DNA of 64,000 nucleotides from Chlamydia muridarum str. Nigg (GCF_000006685.1 NC_002620.2:451204-515203), one strand, 5' to 3'. Shown: positions 1-8,938, counted from the stretch's first letter. The notes: generated from the sequence alone by a model not told the origin. Numbers and translations: made by a program.

Positions 1-108
1 GGGATTTTATCCAGCTTTCGATAAAAAGGAGCAGTTTTGATCAATAGGGATTTCTAATCAAGCCTTTTGCCAATCGTTTCCTGTAGCAAAAAGCCTATTG
101 CTCTTTTG

Positions 109-137
109 TTGACTGTAAGAGAATTAAGCTGTATGGA
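109..137 (+). promoter_or_regulatory. Candidate sigma66-type promoter for clpB
   Basis: TTGACT at 109-114 is a good -35 match. It is followed after 17 bases by TATGGA at 132-137, a poor -10. It lies about 90 bases upstream of the clpB start. I saw no CIRCE inverted repeat in positions 1-229, so HrcA control is not supported here. Positions 1-108 hold nothing that I can identify as coding. Confidence 0.3.
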
Positions 138-229
138 TATGAGGTCTGTTTTATAGATCTAAGTGGTCGATAGGTCTCTTCTTATGAAAATAAGTGGTTT
201 TCTGCAGAAGTTATGATAAAAAGGTGTTT

Positions 230-2833
230 ATGGAGAAGTTTTCAGACGCGGTCAGCGAGGCCTTAGAAAAGGCTTTTGAGTTAGCCAAAGATGCTAAGCA
301 TTCTTATGTAACAGAAAATCATTTGCTAAAGAGTCTTTTGCAAAACCCAGGTTCTTTGTTCTGTTTAGTTATCAAGGATGTGCATGGGAATCTAGGACTA
401 TTAACTTCTGCTGTGGATGACGCTTTGCATAGAGAGCCAACTGTGGTTGAGGGTGCAGCTATTCCCAAACCATCGCCAAGTTTACAGCAATTATTGCTAA
501 ACGCTCAAGAAGAAGCTCGAAGTATGGGGGATGAATATCTCTCTGGAGATCACTTGTTATTAGCTTTTTGGAAAACTACCAAAGAGCCTTTTGCTTCATG
601 GAGAAAAACAGTAAAAACTTCTCCGGAAGCTTTGAAAGAATTAATCATCAAATTAAGACAAGGAAGTCGTATGGACTCGCCCAGTGCCGAAGAAAATCTA
701 AAAGGGTTAGAGAAATACTGTAAAAATCTGACTATTCTTGCAAGAGAAGGCAAATTGGATCCTGTGATCGGTCGAGATGAAGAGATTAGGCGTACGATAC
801 AGGTCCTTTCTAGACGAACCAAGAATAATCCCATGTTGATAGGAGAGCCTGGGGTTGGAAAGACTGCGATTGCCGAAGGACTTGCTCTTCGGATTGTGCA
901 AGGAGATGTTCCAGAAAGTTTAAAGGATAAGCATCTCTACGTGCTAGATATGGGAGCGCTGATTGCTGGTGCGAAATATCGAGGAGAATTTGAAGAGCGT
1001 TTGAAAAGCGTTCTGAAAGGAGTAGAAGCTTCGGAAGGAGCATGCATTCTATTTATCGACGAGGTACATACCTTAGTTGGGGCAGGAGCCACAGATGGGG
1101 CTATGGATGCTGCAAATTTATTAAAGCCAGCTTTAGCTCGAGGAACGTTGCACTGTATTGGGGCAACGACTTTGAATGAATATCAGAAGTACATCGAAAA
1201 GGATGCTGCTTTAGAAAGACGTTTCCAACCTATTTTTGTCACCGAGCCCTCCTTGGAAGATGCCGTTTTTATTCTTCGAGGATTACGAGAAAAGTACGAA
1301 ATTTTTCATGGGGTACGCATTACAGAAGGAGCTTTGAATGCTGCTGTAGTTCTTTCTTATCGTTATATTACGGATCGTTTTCTTCCAGACAAGGCGATTG
1401 ATTTGATCGATGAGGCTGCTAGTTTGATTCGTATGCAGATAGGAAGTTTACCTTTGCCTATCGATGAAAAAGAGCGGGAATTGTCAGCTTTGATTGTTAA
1501 GCAAGAGGCTATTAAGCGGGAGCAGGCTCCTGCTTATCAGGAAGAAGCCAATGAAATGCAAAAAGCTATCGATCGCGTTAAAGAAGAGCTGGCGGCTTTA
1601 CGGTTGCGCTGGGATGAAGAAAAAGGGTTAATTGCGGGATTAAAAGAGAAAAAAAATTCTTTAGAAAATTTAAAATTTGCAGAAGAAGAAGCTGAGAGGA
1701 CCGCGGACTACAACAGAGTAGCGGAACTTCGCTATAGTCTCATTCCTTCACTTGAAAAAGAAATTCGTTTGGCGGAAGAAGCTTTGAATCAGAGAGATGG
1801 GCGTCTTTTGCAGGAAGAGGTGGATGAGCGGTTAATTGCTCAAGTTGTTGCCAATTGGACTGGGATCCCTGTGCAAAAAATGTTAGAAGGAGAGTCTGAG
1901 AAGTTATTAGTCTTGGAAGAATCTTTGGAAGAACGGGTGGTAGGACAGCCGTTTGCGATTACTGCTGTTAGTGATTCTATTCGATCTGCTCGAGTAGGTT
2001 TAAGCGATCCACAGCGTCCACTAGGTGTGTTTCTCTTTTTAGGGCCTACAGGAGTCGGGAAAACGGAACTTGCTAAGGCCTTAGCAGAGCTTTTATTCAA
2101 TAAAGAAGAAGCTATGATTCGGTTTGATATGACCGAATATATGGAAAAACATTCTGTTTCAAAATTAATAGGCTCTCCTCCAGGATATGTAGGTTACGAA
2201 GAGGGGGGTAGCCTTTCCGAAGCCTTAAGAAGGCGTCCTTATTCTGTAGTTCTTTTTGATGAGATAGAGAAAGCTGACAAAGAAGTATTTAATATTTTGT
2301 TACAAATTTTTGATGACGGAATTCTTACTGATAGCAAGAAACGTAAAGTAAACTGTAAGAATGCTCTTTTCATTATGACATCTAATATTGGGTCACAAGA
2401 ATTGGCGGATTATTGTGCGAAGAAGGGGACTATAGTCGATAAAGAGGCTGTGTTATCTGTCGTTGCTCCTGCACTAAAAAATTATTTTAGTCCGGAATTT
2501 ATCAACCGGATAGATGAAATCCTTCCATTTGTTCCTTTGACTACAGAAGATATTGTCAAAATCGTAGGCATTCAAATGAATCGAGTGGCTTTGCGTTTGT
2601 TAGAAAGAAGAATTTCATTAACTTGGGATGATTCTGTGGTTCTATTTCTTAGCGAGCAAGGTTATGATGGTGCTTTTGGGGCTCGTCCTTTGAAACGTTT
2701 GATTCAACAAAAAGTGGTGACTATGTTGTCTAAGGCTCTTTTGAAGGGGGATATTAAATCCGGCATGTCAGTAGAGCTTACTATGGCCAAGGATGTTGTT
2801 GTTTTTAAAACTAAAACAAATTCTGTGGTGTAG
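230..2833 (+). CDS. clpB: ClpB disaggregase (AAA+ chaperone)
   Basis: Hexameric cytosolic AAA+ ATPase that works with DnaK to pull proteins out of aggregates. The 867-residue product has the full ClpB layout: an N-terminal Clp repeat domain, a first ATPase domain with Walker A GEPGVGKT near residue 206 and Walker [10 protein letters not shown] near 275, a coiled-coil middle domain at roughly residues 400-530 rich in Glu, Lys and Arg, and a second ATPase domain with Walker A GPTGVGKT near residue 605 and the Clp D2-small C-terminal part. The reading frame is open from 194, but I chose the ATG at 230. It gives the normal family N-terminus ([12 protein letters not shown]) and the usual length, and AAAAAGG lies just upstream. 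Orthologue of CT113. It is followed after 9 bases by the next gene, so the two are probably cotranscribed. Confidence 0.97.
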   Translation: MEKFSDAVSEALEKAFELAKDAKHSYVTENHLLKSLLQNPGSLFCLVIKDVHGNLGLLTSAVDDALHREPTVVEGAAIPKPSPSLQQLLLNAQEEARSMGDEYLSGDHLLLAFWKTTKEPFASWRKTVKTSPEALKELIIKLRQGSRMDSPSAEENLKGLEKYCKNLTILAREGKLDPVIGRDEEIRRTIQVLSRRTKNNPMLIGEPGVGKTAIAEGLALRIVQGDVPESLKDKHLYVLDMGALIAGAKYRGEFEERLKSVLKGVEASEGACILFIDEVHTLVGAGATDGAMDAANLLKPALARGTLHCIGATTLNEYQKYIEKDAALERRFQPIFVTEPSLEDAVFILRGLREKYEIFHGVRITEGALNAAVVLSYRYITDRFLPDKAIDLIDEAASLIRMQIGSLPLPIDEKERELSALIVKQEAIKREQAPAYQEEANEMQKAIDRVKEELAALRLRWDEEKGLIAGLKEKKNSLENLKFAEEEAERTADYNRVAELRYSLIPSLEKEIRLAEEALNQRDGRLLQEEVDERLIAQVVANWTGIPVQKMLEGESEKLLVLEESLEERVVGQPFAITAVSDSIRSARVGLSDPQRPLGVFLFLGPTGVGKTELAKALAELLFNKEEAMIRFDMTEYMEKHSVSKLIGSPPGYVGYEEGGSLSEALRRRPYSVVLFDEIEKADKEVFNILLQIFDDGILTDSKKRKVNCKNALFIMTSNIGSQELADYCAKKGTIVDKEAVLSVVAPALKNYFSPEFINRIDEILPFVPLTTEDIVKIVGIQMNRVALRLLERRISLTWDDSVVLFLSEQGYDGAFGARPLKRLIQQKVVTMLSKALLKGDIKSGMSVELTMAKDVVVFKTKTNSVV

Positions 2834-2842
2834 GGCGTTTGT

Positions 2843-4318
2843 GTGTGGAAGCACTGGATTCGCATTATTGGGATAGGTAGTCTTCTTTCTCCAACAGTCT
2901 TACTTGCATTGGGAGAGAAGACGCCAGCCTTTTTTTTAGAAAGGAATCGTAATTTTTGGAATATAGATCCCTATTGTTTAGAGTCTATTTGTGCTTGTTT
3001 TATTTCTAATCAAGATCCTTTAAGTGCTGAACGGTTAGAGGTTTTGTTTCCACAACTATCTCAAGAGGATCTATTGGTTTTTGCTAAGTGCATTTTGTCA
3101 TCAAAAAATGCAGAGTACCTTTTCTCGGATGCAGAAGAGAAAATTTTTGCTAAGCTAGCTCTTCCTCGCGTTTCCTTGGGGTGTAATCGAGCTGATGATT
3201 TGGCTAAGGTGTTAGTATTAGCCGAAGCCGGTTCCACTGCAAAAGAGCAGAAAGCTCGATACTATTCTTTATATTTGGATGTTCTAGCTTTGCGAGCCTA
3301 TGTTGAGAGAGCGCGTTTAGTAAATGCAACTTGTGAAGTTGCTAGTCAAATAGATTTAGCAAGTATAGAGGCGATTAATACTATTCTTTTTGAAAAAGAA
3401 GGAGTTCGTTACCCCTCCAAAAAAGAGATGTTCGAAAGCCGATTTTCTGAGTTGGCAGCTGTTACAGATAGCAAGTTTGGAGTTTGCTTGGGGAGTGTTG
3501 TGCTTTATCAAGCTGTAGCTCAACGACTCAATCTCTCCCTTGAGGCTGTAACTCCTCCAGGCCATATTTATTTGCGTTATAAGGATGTGGTAAATATTGA
3601 AACGACTTCTGGGGGAAGGCATATTCCTACGGAAAAGTATTGTGAGTGTATACCGGAATCTCAGTTGCGAGTGCGATCGCAGGAAGAGCTGATAGGTTTA
3701 ACCTTTATGAACCGGGGGGCTTTTTTTTTACAAAAAGGAGAATTTCTTCAAGCTTCTATAGCCTATGAGCAAGCCAAAAAGTATTTGGCGGATGAGCAGA
3801 TCTCTGACTTGTTAGGTATAACATACATTCTTTTGGGCAAAAAAAAAGAGGGAGAGGATATTTTAAAAAAATCTTCAGAAAGGACTCGCAAAAGCTCGGC
3901 TATACACGATTATTTTGAACGCAATATTTCTCCTGAAATATTGGCAGTATTATTTGCTGATTCGGGTGTAACCTATCAAGAAACTTTGGATTATCACAAA
4001 AAACTTCTTGTGCTTGTTGAGAAGTTCCCTAGGAGTGGTGCTTTGAGATTACGACTTGCTGCGACAGCTTTGGAACTAGGATTAGTGAAGAAGGGGGAGC
4101 AGCTTTTAGAAAAGAGCGTGGAAGATGCTCCGGATGATCTCTTCTTGCGACTTCAGCTTTGTAAAATTCTTTGTAATAGGCACGACTATACGCGAGCAAA
4201 GCAACACTTTGATCAGGCTAAGAAGATCTTAGCTGAGGAAGGGATGCTTTCGGAAAAATCTTCCTATACTCTTTTAAAAATACTCGAGAAAAAACTAGCT
4301 CTTGTTTCTCCCCACTGA
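2843..4318 (+). CDS. Transglutaminase-like (SirB1-type) protein with TPR tail, CT114 orthologue
   Basis: A 491-residue protein starting at GTG, 9 bases after clpB. The first 25 residues are hydrophobic and could be a signal peptide or anchor. The middle resembles the transglutaminase-like fold of the SirB1/Transglut_core2 group. A Cys sits in FGVCLGSVVLY (Cys215), a His in PPGHIYLRY (His241) and an acidic residue in NIETTSGG (Glu253), in the order and spacing of a Cys-His-Asp/Glu triad. The C-terminal half (about 290-480) reads as TPR-like helical repeats, for example FLQASIAYEQAKKYL and LRLAATALELGLVKKGEQLL. Function in Chlamydia is unknown. The triad assignment is my inference from pattern; a non-catalytic scaffold is possible. 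Confidence 0.75.
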   Translation: MWKHWIRIIGIGSLLSPTVLLALGEKTPAFFLERNRNFWNIDPYCLESICACFISNQDPLSAERLEVLFPQLSQEDLLVFAKCILSSKNAEYLFSDAEEKIFAKLALPRVSLGCNRADDLAKVLVLAEAGSTAKEQKARYYSLYLDVLALRAYVERARLVNATCEVASQIDLASIEAINTILFEKEGVRYPSKKEMFESRFSELAAVTDSKFGVCLGSVVLYQAVAQRLNLSLEAVTPPGHIYLRYKDVVNIETTSGGRHIPTEKYCECIPESQLRVRSQEELIGLTFMNRGAFFLQKGEFLQASIAYEQAKKYLADEQISDLLGITYILLGKKKEGEDILKKSSERTRKSSAIHDYFERNISPEILAVLFADSGVTYQETLDYHKKLLVLVEKFPRSGALRLRLAATALELGLVKKGEQLLEKSVEDAPDDLFLRLQLCKILCNRHDYTRAKQHFDQAKKILAEEGMLSEKSSYTLLKILEKKLALVSPH

Positions 4319-4371
4319 TTTTTCTTTGTGCGCAAAGATCTTAACAAATTGAAAAATAAGGGCTTGGAGAA

Positions 4372-4395
4372 TCTCTTAAAAGAGAGCGTTTTTTT
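4372..4395 (+). terminator. Weak intrinsic terminator after the clpB-CT114 unit
   Basis: TCTCT (4372-4376), loop TAAA, AGAGA (4381-4385), then GCG and a run of seven T at 4389-4395. The stem is short and AT-rich, so only a modest call. Confidence 0.35.
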
Positions 4396-4403
4396 CTAAA
4401 AAA

Positions 4404-4432
4404 TTGCTTTAAATTTTTTTTTCAGTTAAAAT
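4404..4432 (+). promoter_or_regulatory. Candidate promoter of the incDEFG operon
   Basis: TTGCTT at 4404-4409, a 17-base spacer and TAAAAT at 4427-4432, about 100 bases upstream of incD in very AT-rich DNA. The incD start itself has a strong ribosome binding site (GGAGGAAAGG at 4519-4528). Confidence 0.45.
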
Positions 4433-4530
4433 AAACGCTAAATTATTTAAATCTAATAGTTTTTTTTGTTAACCAAGGATTTATTTTATTAAAACAAAGG
4501 CCCGGCTGAAAGCTATCGGAGGAAAGGTTC

Positions 4531-4905
4531 ATGACAAAAATTTGTTCGACTAGTCAAGGGCTGGCAGCGTGTCGGATCGAGAGGATTAATCTTTTAGAAA
4601 AGAGTTTGAATCCAAGGAATGCAGCTCCAACAACGAAGAGATTAATAACGGTTGCTCTGGCTGCTATATCAGCCATCACTTTTCTAGTTATTGCAGGTTT
4701 GTTGTTTGTAGGGGTGCTTTGCTGTCCTGTACCACTCATTGCCTCTGCTTTACTTCTTGGGTTAGGAGCGTTCTTTTTGGGATGTACTGTGGTTGGGGGA
4801 TTGCTAACTGTAGAGGCTGCAGCTAAAGATCGTTTATACCGATCGCAGGTTTTGTCATGGAACAATTTATGCTATAAAACAGCTGGGGTTATTCGAAACG
4901 GTTAA
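4531..4905 (+). CDS. incD: Inclusion membrane protein IncD
   Basis: First gene of the incDEFG early operon. Type III secreted Inc proteins are inserted in the inclusion membrane with both ends facing the host cytosol. This 124-residue product shows the hallmark bilobed hydrophobic hairpin. One segment is at about 40-65 (VALAAISAITFLVIAGLLF), the second at about 70-98 (LIASALLLGLGAFFLG), and there is no cleavable signal peptide. C. trachomatis IncD recruits the ceramide transfer protein CERT to ER-inclusion contact sites; I infer the same role from position and fold. The C-terminal tail is about 25 residues. The start is fixed by a strong Shine-Dalgarno sequence. Orthologue of CT115. Confidence 0.88.
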   Translation: MTKICSTSQGLAACRIERINLLEKSLNPRNAAPTTKRLITVALAAISAITFLVIAGLLFVGVLCCPVPLIASALLLGLGAFFLGCTVVGGLLTVEAAAKDRLYRSQVLSWNNLCYKTAGVIRNG

Positions 4906-5001
4906 TAATCTAAGAACATTGTGAGAAACTTGGTTTGTAAAAAGAAACCATGTGCTAGCTTGTTAGCTCTTAAAGGTGTTTTCATGGTTTAAGGAGGCTC
5001 T

Positions 5002-5433
5002 ATGGAGTGTATTAGACTGTTTTGTAAGGATCACTTGTGCTTAGACAAGGTGACCAATCCTGTTTGCTCGTTGATCAAGAAAGGAAAAACTTGTGAGAAA
5101 GTGCAGATGGTCGCTGGTTGTATAGGGGTGATTTGCTCCATGGTTTGCTTAGCTTTAGGCATAGCCGCAGCAGGGACAGGTTTGCTTGGTGCATTTACTG
5201 TCAGTCTTGGTGTTGTAGCGCTTCTTTTGGGAATTGTTCTGTTTTGTATGTCTATTTATGACGTTTTGGAACGCCATGGTGGCTTAGGATGTCCCATAAA
5301 AATGACTAGGGAACCAGCTCCTGAACCAGCTCCTGAACCAGCTCCTGAACCAGCTCCTGAATTATCAGTGAAATTTACTAAAGGCAAGGATGGGCAGGAG
5401 GACTGTGCTGTTATTGTTGGGTGTCGCAAGTAA
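5002..5433 (+). CDS. incE: Inclusion membrane protein IncE with Pro-Glu-Pro-Ala repeat
   Basis: 143-residue Inc protein with a bilobed hydrophobic domain at about 35-85 (MVAGCIGVICSMVCLALGIA and a second lobe after a short loop). In C. trachomatis the cytosolic C-terminal tail of IncE forms a beta hairpin that binds SNX5/SNX6 and displaces retromer cargo. Here the tail VKFTKGKDGQ (residues 123-132) matches that binding region in pattern. The hydrophobic V123 and F125 sit where the known contacts lie. Just before it is a repeat of APEP units encoded by four perfect 12-base DNA repeats. AGGAGG at 4992-4997 sets the start. Orthologue of CT116. Confidence 0.88.
   Translation: MECIRLFCKDHLCLDKVTNPVCSLIKKGKTCEKVQMVAGCIGVICSMVCLALGIAAAGTGLLGAFTVSLGVVALLLGIVLFCMSIYDVLERHGGLGCPIKMTREPAPEPAPEPAPEPAPELSVKFTKGKDGQEDCAVIVGCRK
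5311..5358 (+). repeat. Four perfect 12-bp tandem repeats inside incE
   Basis: GAACCAGCTCCT is repeated four times without change, followed by a partial fifth copy (GAA). It encodes EPAP units between the membrane hairpin and the sorting-nexin-binding tail. The unit is a multiple of three, so copy-number changes keep the frame and only change linker length. Confidence 0.95.
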
Positions 5434-5444
5434 GGTGAGATGTG

Positions 5445-5729
5445 ATGATACAGAGTATAGAGAGAGAGGGTACTTTTATTGAAAGTCACCACAGGCCCTG
5501 TGATTCCTTGAAGCATAAAGCGAAGGCAGCTTTCGGTATTGCTAAACTGATAGCTGCTCTAGTTGCGCTCATTTTGAATGGGGCTTTATTCGCTCTTTCA
5601 GTAATTGCTGTATGTGTTGGATCTACCCCAGCAAGTCCTTTAGTAGGATTAGCTGCAACAACTCTAGCAAGTTTTTTATGTGCTGCTCGTGTTTTGTTCT
5701 TAATTACTAAAGATCGAGGGTGGGTGTAA
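5445..5729 (+). CDS. incF: Inclusion membrane protein IncF
   Basis: Small Inc protein of about 94 residues, third in the operon, 11 bases after incE. It has a bilobed hydrophobic region at about 30-80 (LIAALVALILNGALFALSVI, then a short loop and SPLVGLAATTLASFLCA) that occupies most of the protein, leaving short cytosolic ends. A GTG at 5442 is in frame directly upstream of the ATG at 5445. AAGGTGAG at 5432-5439 suits the ATG. C. trachomatis IncF is a hub of Inc-Inc contacts; a specific function is not visible here. Orthologue of CT117. Confidence 0.85.
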   Translation: MIQSIEREGTFIESHHRPCDSLKHKAKAAFGIAKLIAALVALILNGALFALSVIAVCVGSTPASPLVGLAATTLASFLCAARVLFLITKDRGWV

Positions 5730-5763
5730 TCGTCTGCCTAATAAACGGAAAAATATTTGATAA

Positions 5764-6264
5764 ATGGATGGGAGAATGGTCTGTTGCGGAAAAATTTTGT
5801 TAGGAGAACAACAAACGCTGCCTACTGTAGAGAGGAGCCCTTCGTCAATTTGTGCGATAACGGTTAAGAAGACCGCTCTATTAGCTGTTTCTTTATTTGC
5901 TGTGCTCACAGCAGGGAGTTTGGCTGTATTGTCGGGGCTTGTGTTGTTTAGTGGAACTGCGTCATTCCTACCATATTTGCTGATATTTGCTGCGGCTTTG
6001 TTTGGCTTTGTTTGTGCTTCTATAGTGTTGGTGAAATGTATTTCATCGGTTGTTCAAGATGTTAAAAAGAAAGAGAAAGCTCCAGAATCCATTCCGATGA
6101 GCGATCTTAGCTCCTCTTCTAGTTCTTCTGAATTGGAGAAACTTGTTGATTCAAGTTCCAGCCTTGGTAGTATTTTATGTTCTATAGGAGACTGTGTTGA
6201 TGAAGCATTTGGGTCTCGGAACAATGAGCTGCGGGCTATGCGGGCTAGAGCAAATAGCTGTTAA
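5764..6264 (+). CDS. incG: Inclusion membrane protein IncG
   Basis: Last gene of incDEFG. The 166-residue protein has a bilobed hydrophobic domain at about 38-90 (LLAVSLFAVLTAGSLAVLSG, then YLLIFAAALFGFVCASIVL) and a Ser-rich cytosolic tail with the run SSSSSSS. The alternative start at 5776 (MVCCGKILL) aligns better with the C. trachomatis IncG N-terminus as I remember it; neither ATG has a convincing ribosome binding site. C. trachomatis IncG binds host 14-3-3 beta through a phosphoserine near its C-terminus. This protein ends RARANSC, with Arg at -3 to a penultimate Ser. Orthologue of CT118. Confidence 0.86.
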   Translation: MDGRMVCCGKILLGEQQTLPTVERSPSSICAITVKKTALLAVSLFAVLTAGSLAVLSGLVLFSGTASFLPYLLIFAAALFGFVCASIVLVKCISSVVQDVKKKEKAPESIPMSDLSSSSSSSELEKLVDSSSSLGSILCSIGDCVDEAFGSRNNELRAMRARANSC

Positions 6265-6266
6265 TG

Positions 6267-6296
6267 AAAGAAGGGGAGGGGAGCCTCTTCTTTTTT
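6267..6296 (+). terminator. Terminator of the incDEFG operon
   Basis: AAAGAAG at 6267-6273 pairs with CTTCTTT at 6287-6293. The GC-rich loop can pair further, and a T-run to 6296 follows. It begins three bases after the incG stop codon. Confidence 0.6.
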
Positions 6297-6430
6297 ATCA
6301 TTTTAGGAGCATTTTGATTTGTCCCTGTAATAAGGTTATCTTGTCGCAGGGATTTTTCTTTTTTAAAGTCGCATGATTTGTAAGGGCATAGAGTTTCTGT
6401 ATGGAAGACTTTGCCTTTAAATTAGGATAG

Positions 6431-6467
6431 AAAAATTGGCAAAGGCACTCACTCTGAAGAGTGCCTT
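6431..6467 (-). terminator. Terminator of incA
   Basis: Read on the minus strand, AAGGCACTC and GAGTGCCTT form a perfect nine-pair stem with an eight-base loop (plus-strand 6442-6467). A run of T (plus-strand A at 6431-6435) follows. It sits 26 bases after the incA stop codon. Confidence 0.65.
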
Positions 6468-6492
6468 AATCGTGAGCGAAGGATCAAATATT

Positions 6493-7323
6493 TTAGGCGG
6501 AAGAATCAGAATAAGATTGAGAGAGCGCTTTTGTTATATTGGCGTAAAGTTTTTCATTTTCTTCTATTTGCGATGCGATCTGCTCACTTAATGTTTTGGA
6601 GGCTTGCGAAAGGTTATTGATTTCTGCTCGTAATTTATCTCGAATATCTTGCAGATCTTGAACAATCTTTAGTAAATCTTCTTTATTCTCAGCCAAACGG
6701 CGAACTTCCTCAGTCAATGGGACGATCTCTTTTATCTCTTCTTTTAATGATAGGATAGTACTTTTGAGACTCTGCACGGTTTCTTGAGAAAAAATTTGAC
6801 GAAGATCCTCTGCAGAATTTTTATAGTCCTCCAGTAGGTCCTCAAACCCTTGATGGGAAGATTGAAAATCTTGTAGGAGATTATGAAAATCTAGGGATAC
6901 ATCAGAGAGGTCTTTGGAGGTTGTTGCGAAATCTTTTGATAACCCTAAAAATTCCTTTTGAACAGATTTTAACAAGAAATTTACTTCTTTTAGAGACGCA
7001 ACCTCTTGTTGAAGCTCTTTGTATAGACGTAATGGAGCCGTTTTGCATAAGTAGAGAGCATTTCCTAATAAGGAAATGATAAATACCGCAATAAGAACTA
7101 GGGCAACTTGTGGAGCTATCAGAAAACCAATAGCATGCCCTAAGATAGCCAGAAAGCCTATTATGCTTAAGATAGCTAAGGAAACAAAAGCAGCCACTCG
7201 TTGAACAGTTTCTATTAATGAGGGCTTATAGAGTGATGAGCTTCTTTTTGTGCAGGCTGTTGAACTGGTATGTGTTGGGGGATAGCAAGATAGAGGCATC
7301 TCAACTAGAGTAGGTGATGTCAT
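6493..7323 (-). CDS. incA: Inclusion membrane protein IncA
   Basis: 276-residue Inc protein convergent with incDEFG. It has a long bilobed hydrophobic domain at about residues 40-93 (AAFVSLAILSIIGFLAILG, then VALVLIAVFIISLLGNALYL). A cytosolic domain of about 180 residues follows, consisting of heptad-rich helices (LKSVQKEFLGLSKDF, ILSLKEEIKEIVPLTEEV) that include the SNARE-like regions known for this family. IncA drives homotypic fusion of inclusions by assembling across apposed membranes. The start codon gives the usual short N-terminal segment. Orthologue of CT119. Confidence 0.92.
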   Translation of the reverse strand: MTSPTLVEMPLSCYPPTHTSSTACTKRSSSLYKPSLIETVQRVAAFVSLAILSIIGFLAILGHAIGFLIAPQVALVLIAVFIISLLGNALYLCKTAPLRLYKELQQEVASLKEVNFLLKSVQKEFLGLSKDFATTSKDLSDVSLDFHNLLQDFQSSHQGFEDLLEDYKNSAEDLRQIFSQETVQSLKSTILSLKEEIKEIVPLTEEVRRLAENKEDLLKIVQDLQDIRDKLRAEINNLSQASKTLSEQIASQIEENEKLYANITKALSQSYSDSSA

Positions 7324-7695
7324 AAGTACTTGCGTATTTTAAAATTTATTGTAAGCAGATTGTAGGGTTTTTTATATAAAAAATTCTATGTGAAAATAGG
7401 TTGTGATTTGACTATAAAATGTTTGTTTTATAGTAGATACACTCTATTGCATAGCATGTGAAAATCCTTGGTAATAGAAAATAGTTTTCTTGATACCGGA
7501 TTAAGCCGCCTCTCAAAGATCTCTGTTCAAGAAAAGAAAGGGAAATAAGCTCAAGATAGGGGATAGGGAACTCTTGTGTTTCCCTAAAATAAATTACCAT
7601 TGTACACTTTCCTCTTGTCATGAAGAGTGAAAAATTTTGATTACAGGGGTGATACCTGTATCAGCGTCTCTAGAGAAGAAAGAGAGAGAAAGATC
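7324..7695. other. Divergent intergenic region between incA and rpe
   Basis: 372 bases, AT-rich next to incA. A 69-codon minus-strand frame (7412-7621) is present. Its product has no recognisable domain and no good ribosome binding site, so I do not call it a gene. TACAGG and CCTGTA (about 7640-7658) form a short inverted repeat in the rpe leader. No clear promoter could be fixed by eye. Confidence 0.5.
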
Positions 7696-8382
7696 ATGAA
7701 AAAACAAGGGGTGTTAATTGCTCCATCTATTATGGGGGCCGACTTGGCTTGCCTAGGGGATGCAGCACGAAATATAGAAGAGTCTGGGGCAAATCTTATT
7801 CATATAGATGTCATGGATGGGCATTTTGTTCCGAATATTACCTTTGGTCCCGGTATTATTGCCGCAATCAATCGGTCAACAGATCTATTCCTTGAAGTTC
7901 ATGCTATGATTTATACGCCGTTTGAATTTGTAGAGGCTTTTGTTAAAGCTGGAGCAGATCGTATTATTGTGCACTTTGAGGCAGCAGAAAACCTTAAAGA
8001 AATTCTTGATTATATTCGAAAATGTGGAGTGCAGGCAGGGATCGCTTTTTCTCCAGAGACTTCTATTGAGTTCATCTCGGCTTTTATACCTTTGTGTGAT
8101 GTCATTCTACTTATGTCTGTACAACCGGGATTTTGTGGTCAAAAATTTATTCCTGATACGATAGAAAAGATTCGATTTGTTAGACAGGCAATACAAACTC
8201 TTGGGAAAGAGGGAAGTTGCTTGATCGAAGTTGACGGTGGTATTGATGAGGAGTCTGCCCGAGCATGTAGAGAAGCCGGTGCCGATATTTTGGTTGCCGC
8301 TTCTTATTTTTTTAAAAAAGACTCTATAAATATGAAAGAAAAAGTTTTGTTACTTCAAGGGGAAGAACATGGTGCTAAGTAG
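7696..8382 (+). CDS. rpe: Ribulose-phosphate 3-epimerase
   Basis: Interconverts D-ribulose 5-phosphate and D-xylulose 5-phosphate in the non-oxidative pentose phosphate pathway. The 228-residue TIM-barrel protein has the family motifs in order: IAPSIMGADLACLG at the N-terminus, IHIDVMDGHFVPNITFGP near residue 33, the LMSVQPGFCGQKFIP loop, and EVDGGIDEESA with the second metal-site Asp. The frame is open from 7627, but the ATG at 7696 gives the normal N-terminus and has AGAGAGAAAG upstream. It overlaps efp by 14 bases, so rpe, efp, accB and accC are probably one operon. Orthologue of CT121. Confidence 0.95.
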   Translation: MKKQGVLIAPSIMGADLACLGDAARNIEESGANLIHIDVMDGHFVPNITFGPGIIAAINRSTDLFLEVHAMIYTPFEFVEAFVKAGADRIIVHFEAAENLKEILDYIRKCGVQAGIAFSPETSIEFISAFIPLCDVILLMSVQPGFCGQKFIPDTIEKIRFVRQAIQTLGKEGSCLIEVDGGIDEESARACREAGADILVAASYFFKKDSINMKEKVLLLQGEEHGAK

Positions 8383-8926
8383 CCAACTCTCAGTAGGGAT
8401 GTTTATCTCTACAAAAGATGGCCTGTATAAAGTGGTTTCTGTTTCAAAAGTTTCAGGAAGCAAGGGAGATACCTTTATTAAGGTGGCTCTTCAGGCCGCA
8501 GGATCTGACGTTGTTGTCGAAAGAAATTTTAAGGCAGGTCAAGAGGTTAAAGAGGCTCAATTTGAACCAAGAAATTTAGAATACTTATATCTGGAAGAGG
8601 ATAATTACTTATTTTTAGACTTAGGAAATTACGAGAAAATTTATATTCCAAAAGAAATTATGAAAGAAAACGCTATGTTTTTAAAGGCTGGTGTTACTAT
8701 TTCTGCACTAGTGCATGAAGGAATCGTTTTTTCAATGGAATTACCTCACTTTTTAGAGCTAATGGTTTCTAAAACAGATTTTCCTGGAGATTCTTTGTCT
8801 TTATCTGGAGGAGCTAAGAAGGCTCTTTTGGAAACAGGAGTAGAGGTTTTGGTTCCTCCTTTCGTGGAAATAGGAGATGTTATTAAGGTCGATACGCGTA
8901 CGTGTGAATATATCCAACGCGTCTAA
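8369..8926 (+). CDS. efp: Elongation factor P (first of the chlamydial copies)
   Basis: Translation factor that rescues ribosomes stalled at polyproline. The 185-residue length is normal. The N-terminal KOW-like domain carries the loop VSGSKGDTF, where the Lys sits at the position usually modified (typical form PGKG). The OB-like domains II and III end with DVIKVDTRTCEYIQRV, the family C-terminal signature. The loop departs from the common KPGKG form (SGSKG), which may mean no modification or a different one. It starts inside the end of rpe and is followed after 12 bases by accB. Chlamydiae carry two EF-P paralogs; this is the CT122 orthologue. Confidence 0.93.
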   Translation: MVLSSQLSVGMFISTKDGLYKVVSVSKVSGSKGDTFIKVALQAAGSDVVVERNFKAGQEVKEAQFEPRNLEYLYLEEDNYLFLDLGNYEKIYIPKEIMKENAMFLKAGVTISALVHEGIVFSMELPHFLELMVSKTDFPGDSLSLSGGAKKALLETGVEVLVPPFVEIGDVIKVDTRTCEYIQRV

Positions 8927-8938
8927 ATTGAGGATAAC

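Noticed and set aside
6442..6467. AAGGCACTC and GAGTGCCTT look like a CIRCE (HrcA) element
   Set aside because: The spacer is eight bases instead of nine, the outer bases do not match TTAGCACTC, and it lies downstream of two converging genes with a T-run, so it is a terminator.
7412..7621. 69-codon minus-strand frame between incA and rpe
   Set aside because: No domain, no ribosome binding site and AT-rich composition. It could be the remnant annotated as CT120 in relatives, but I cannot support it.
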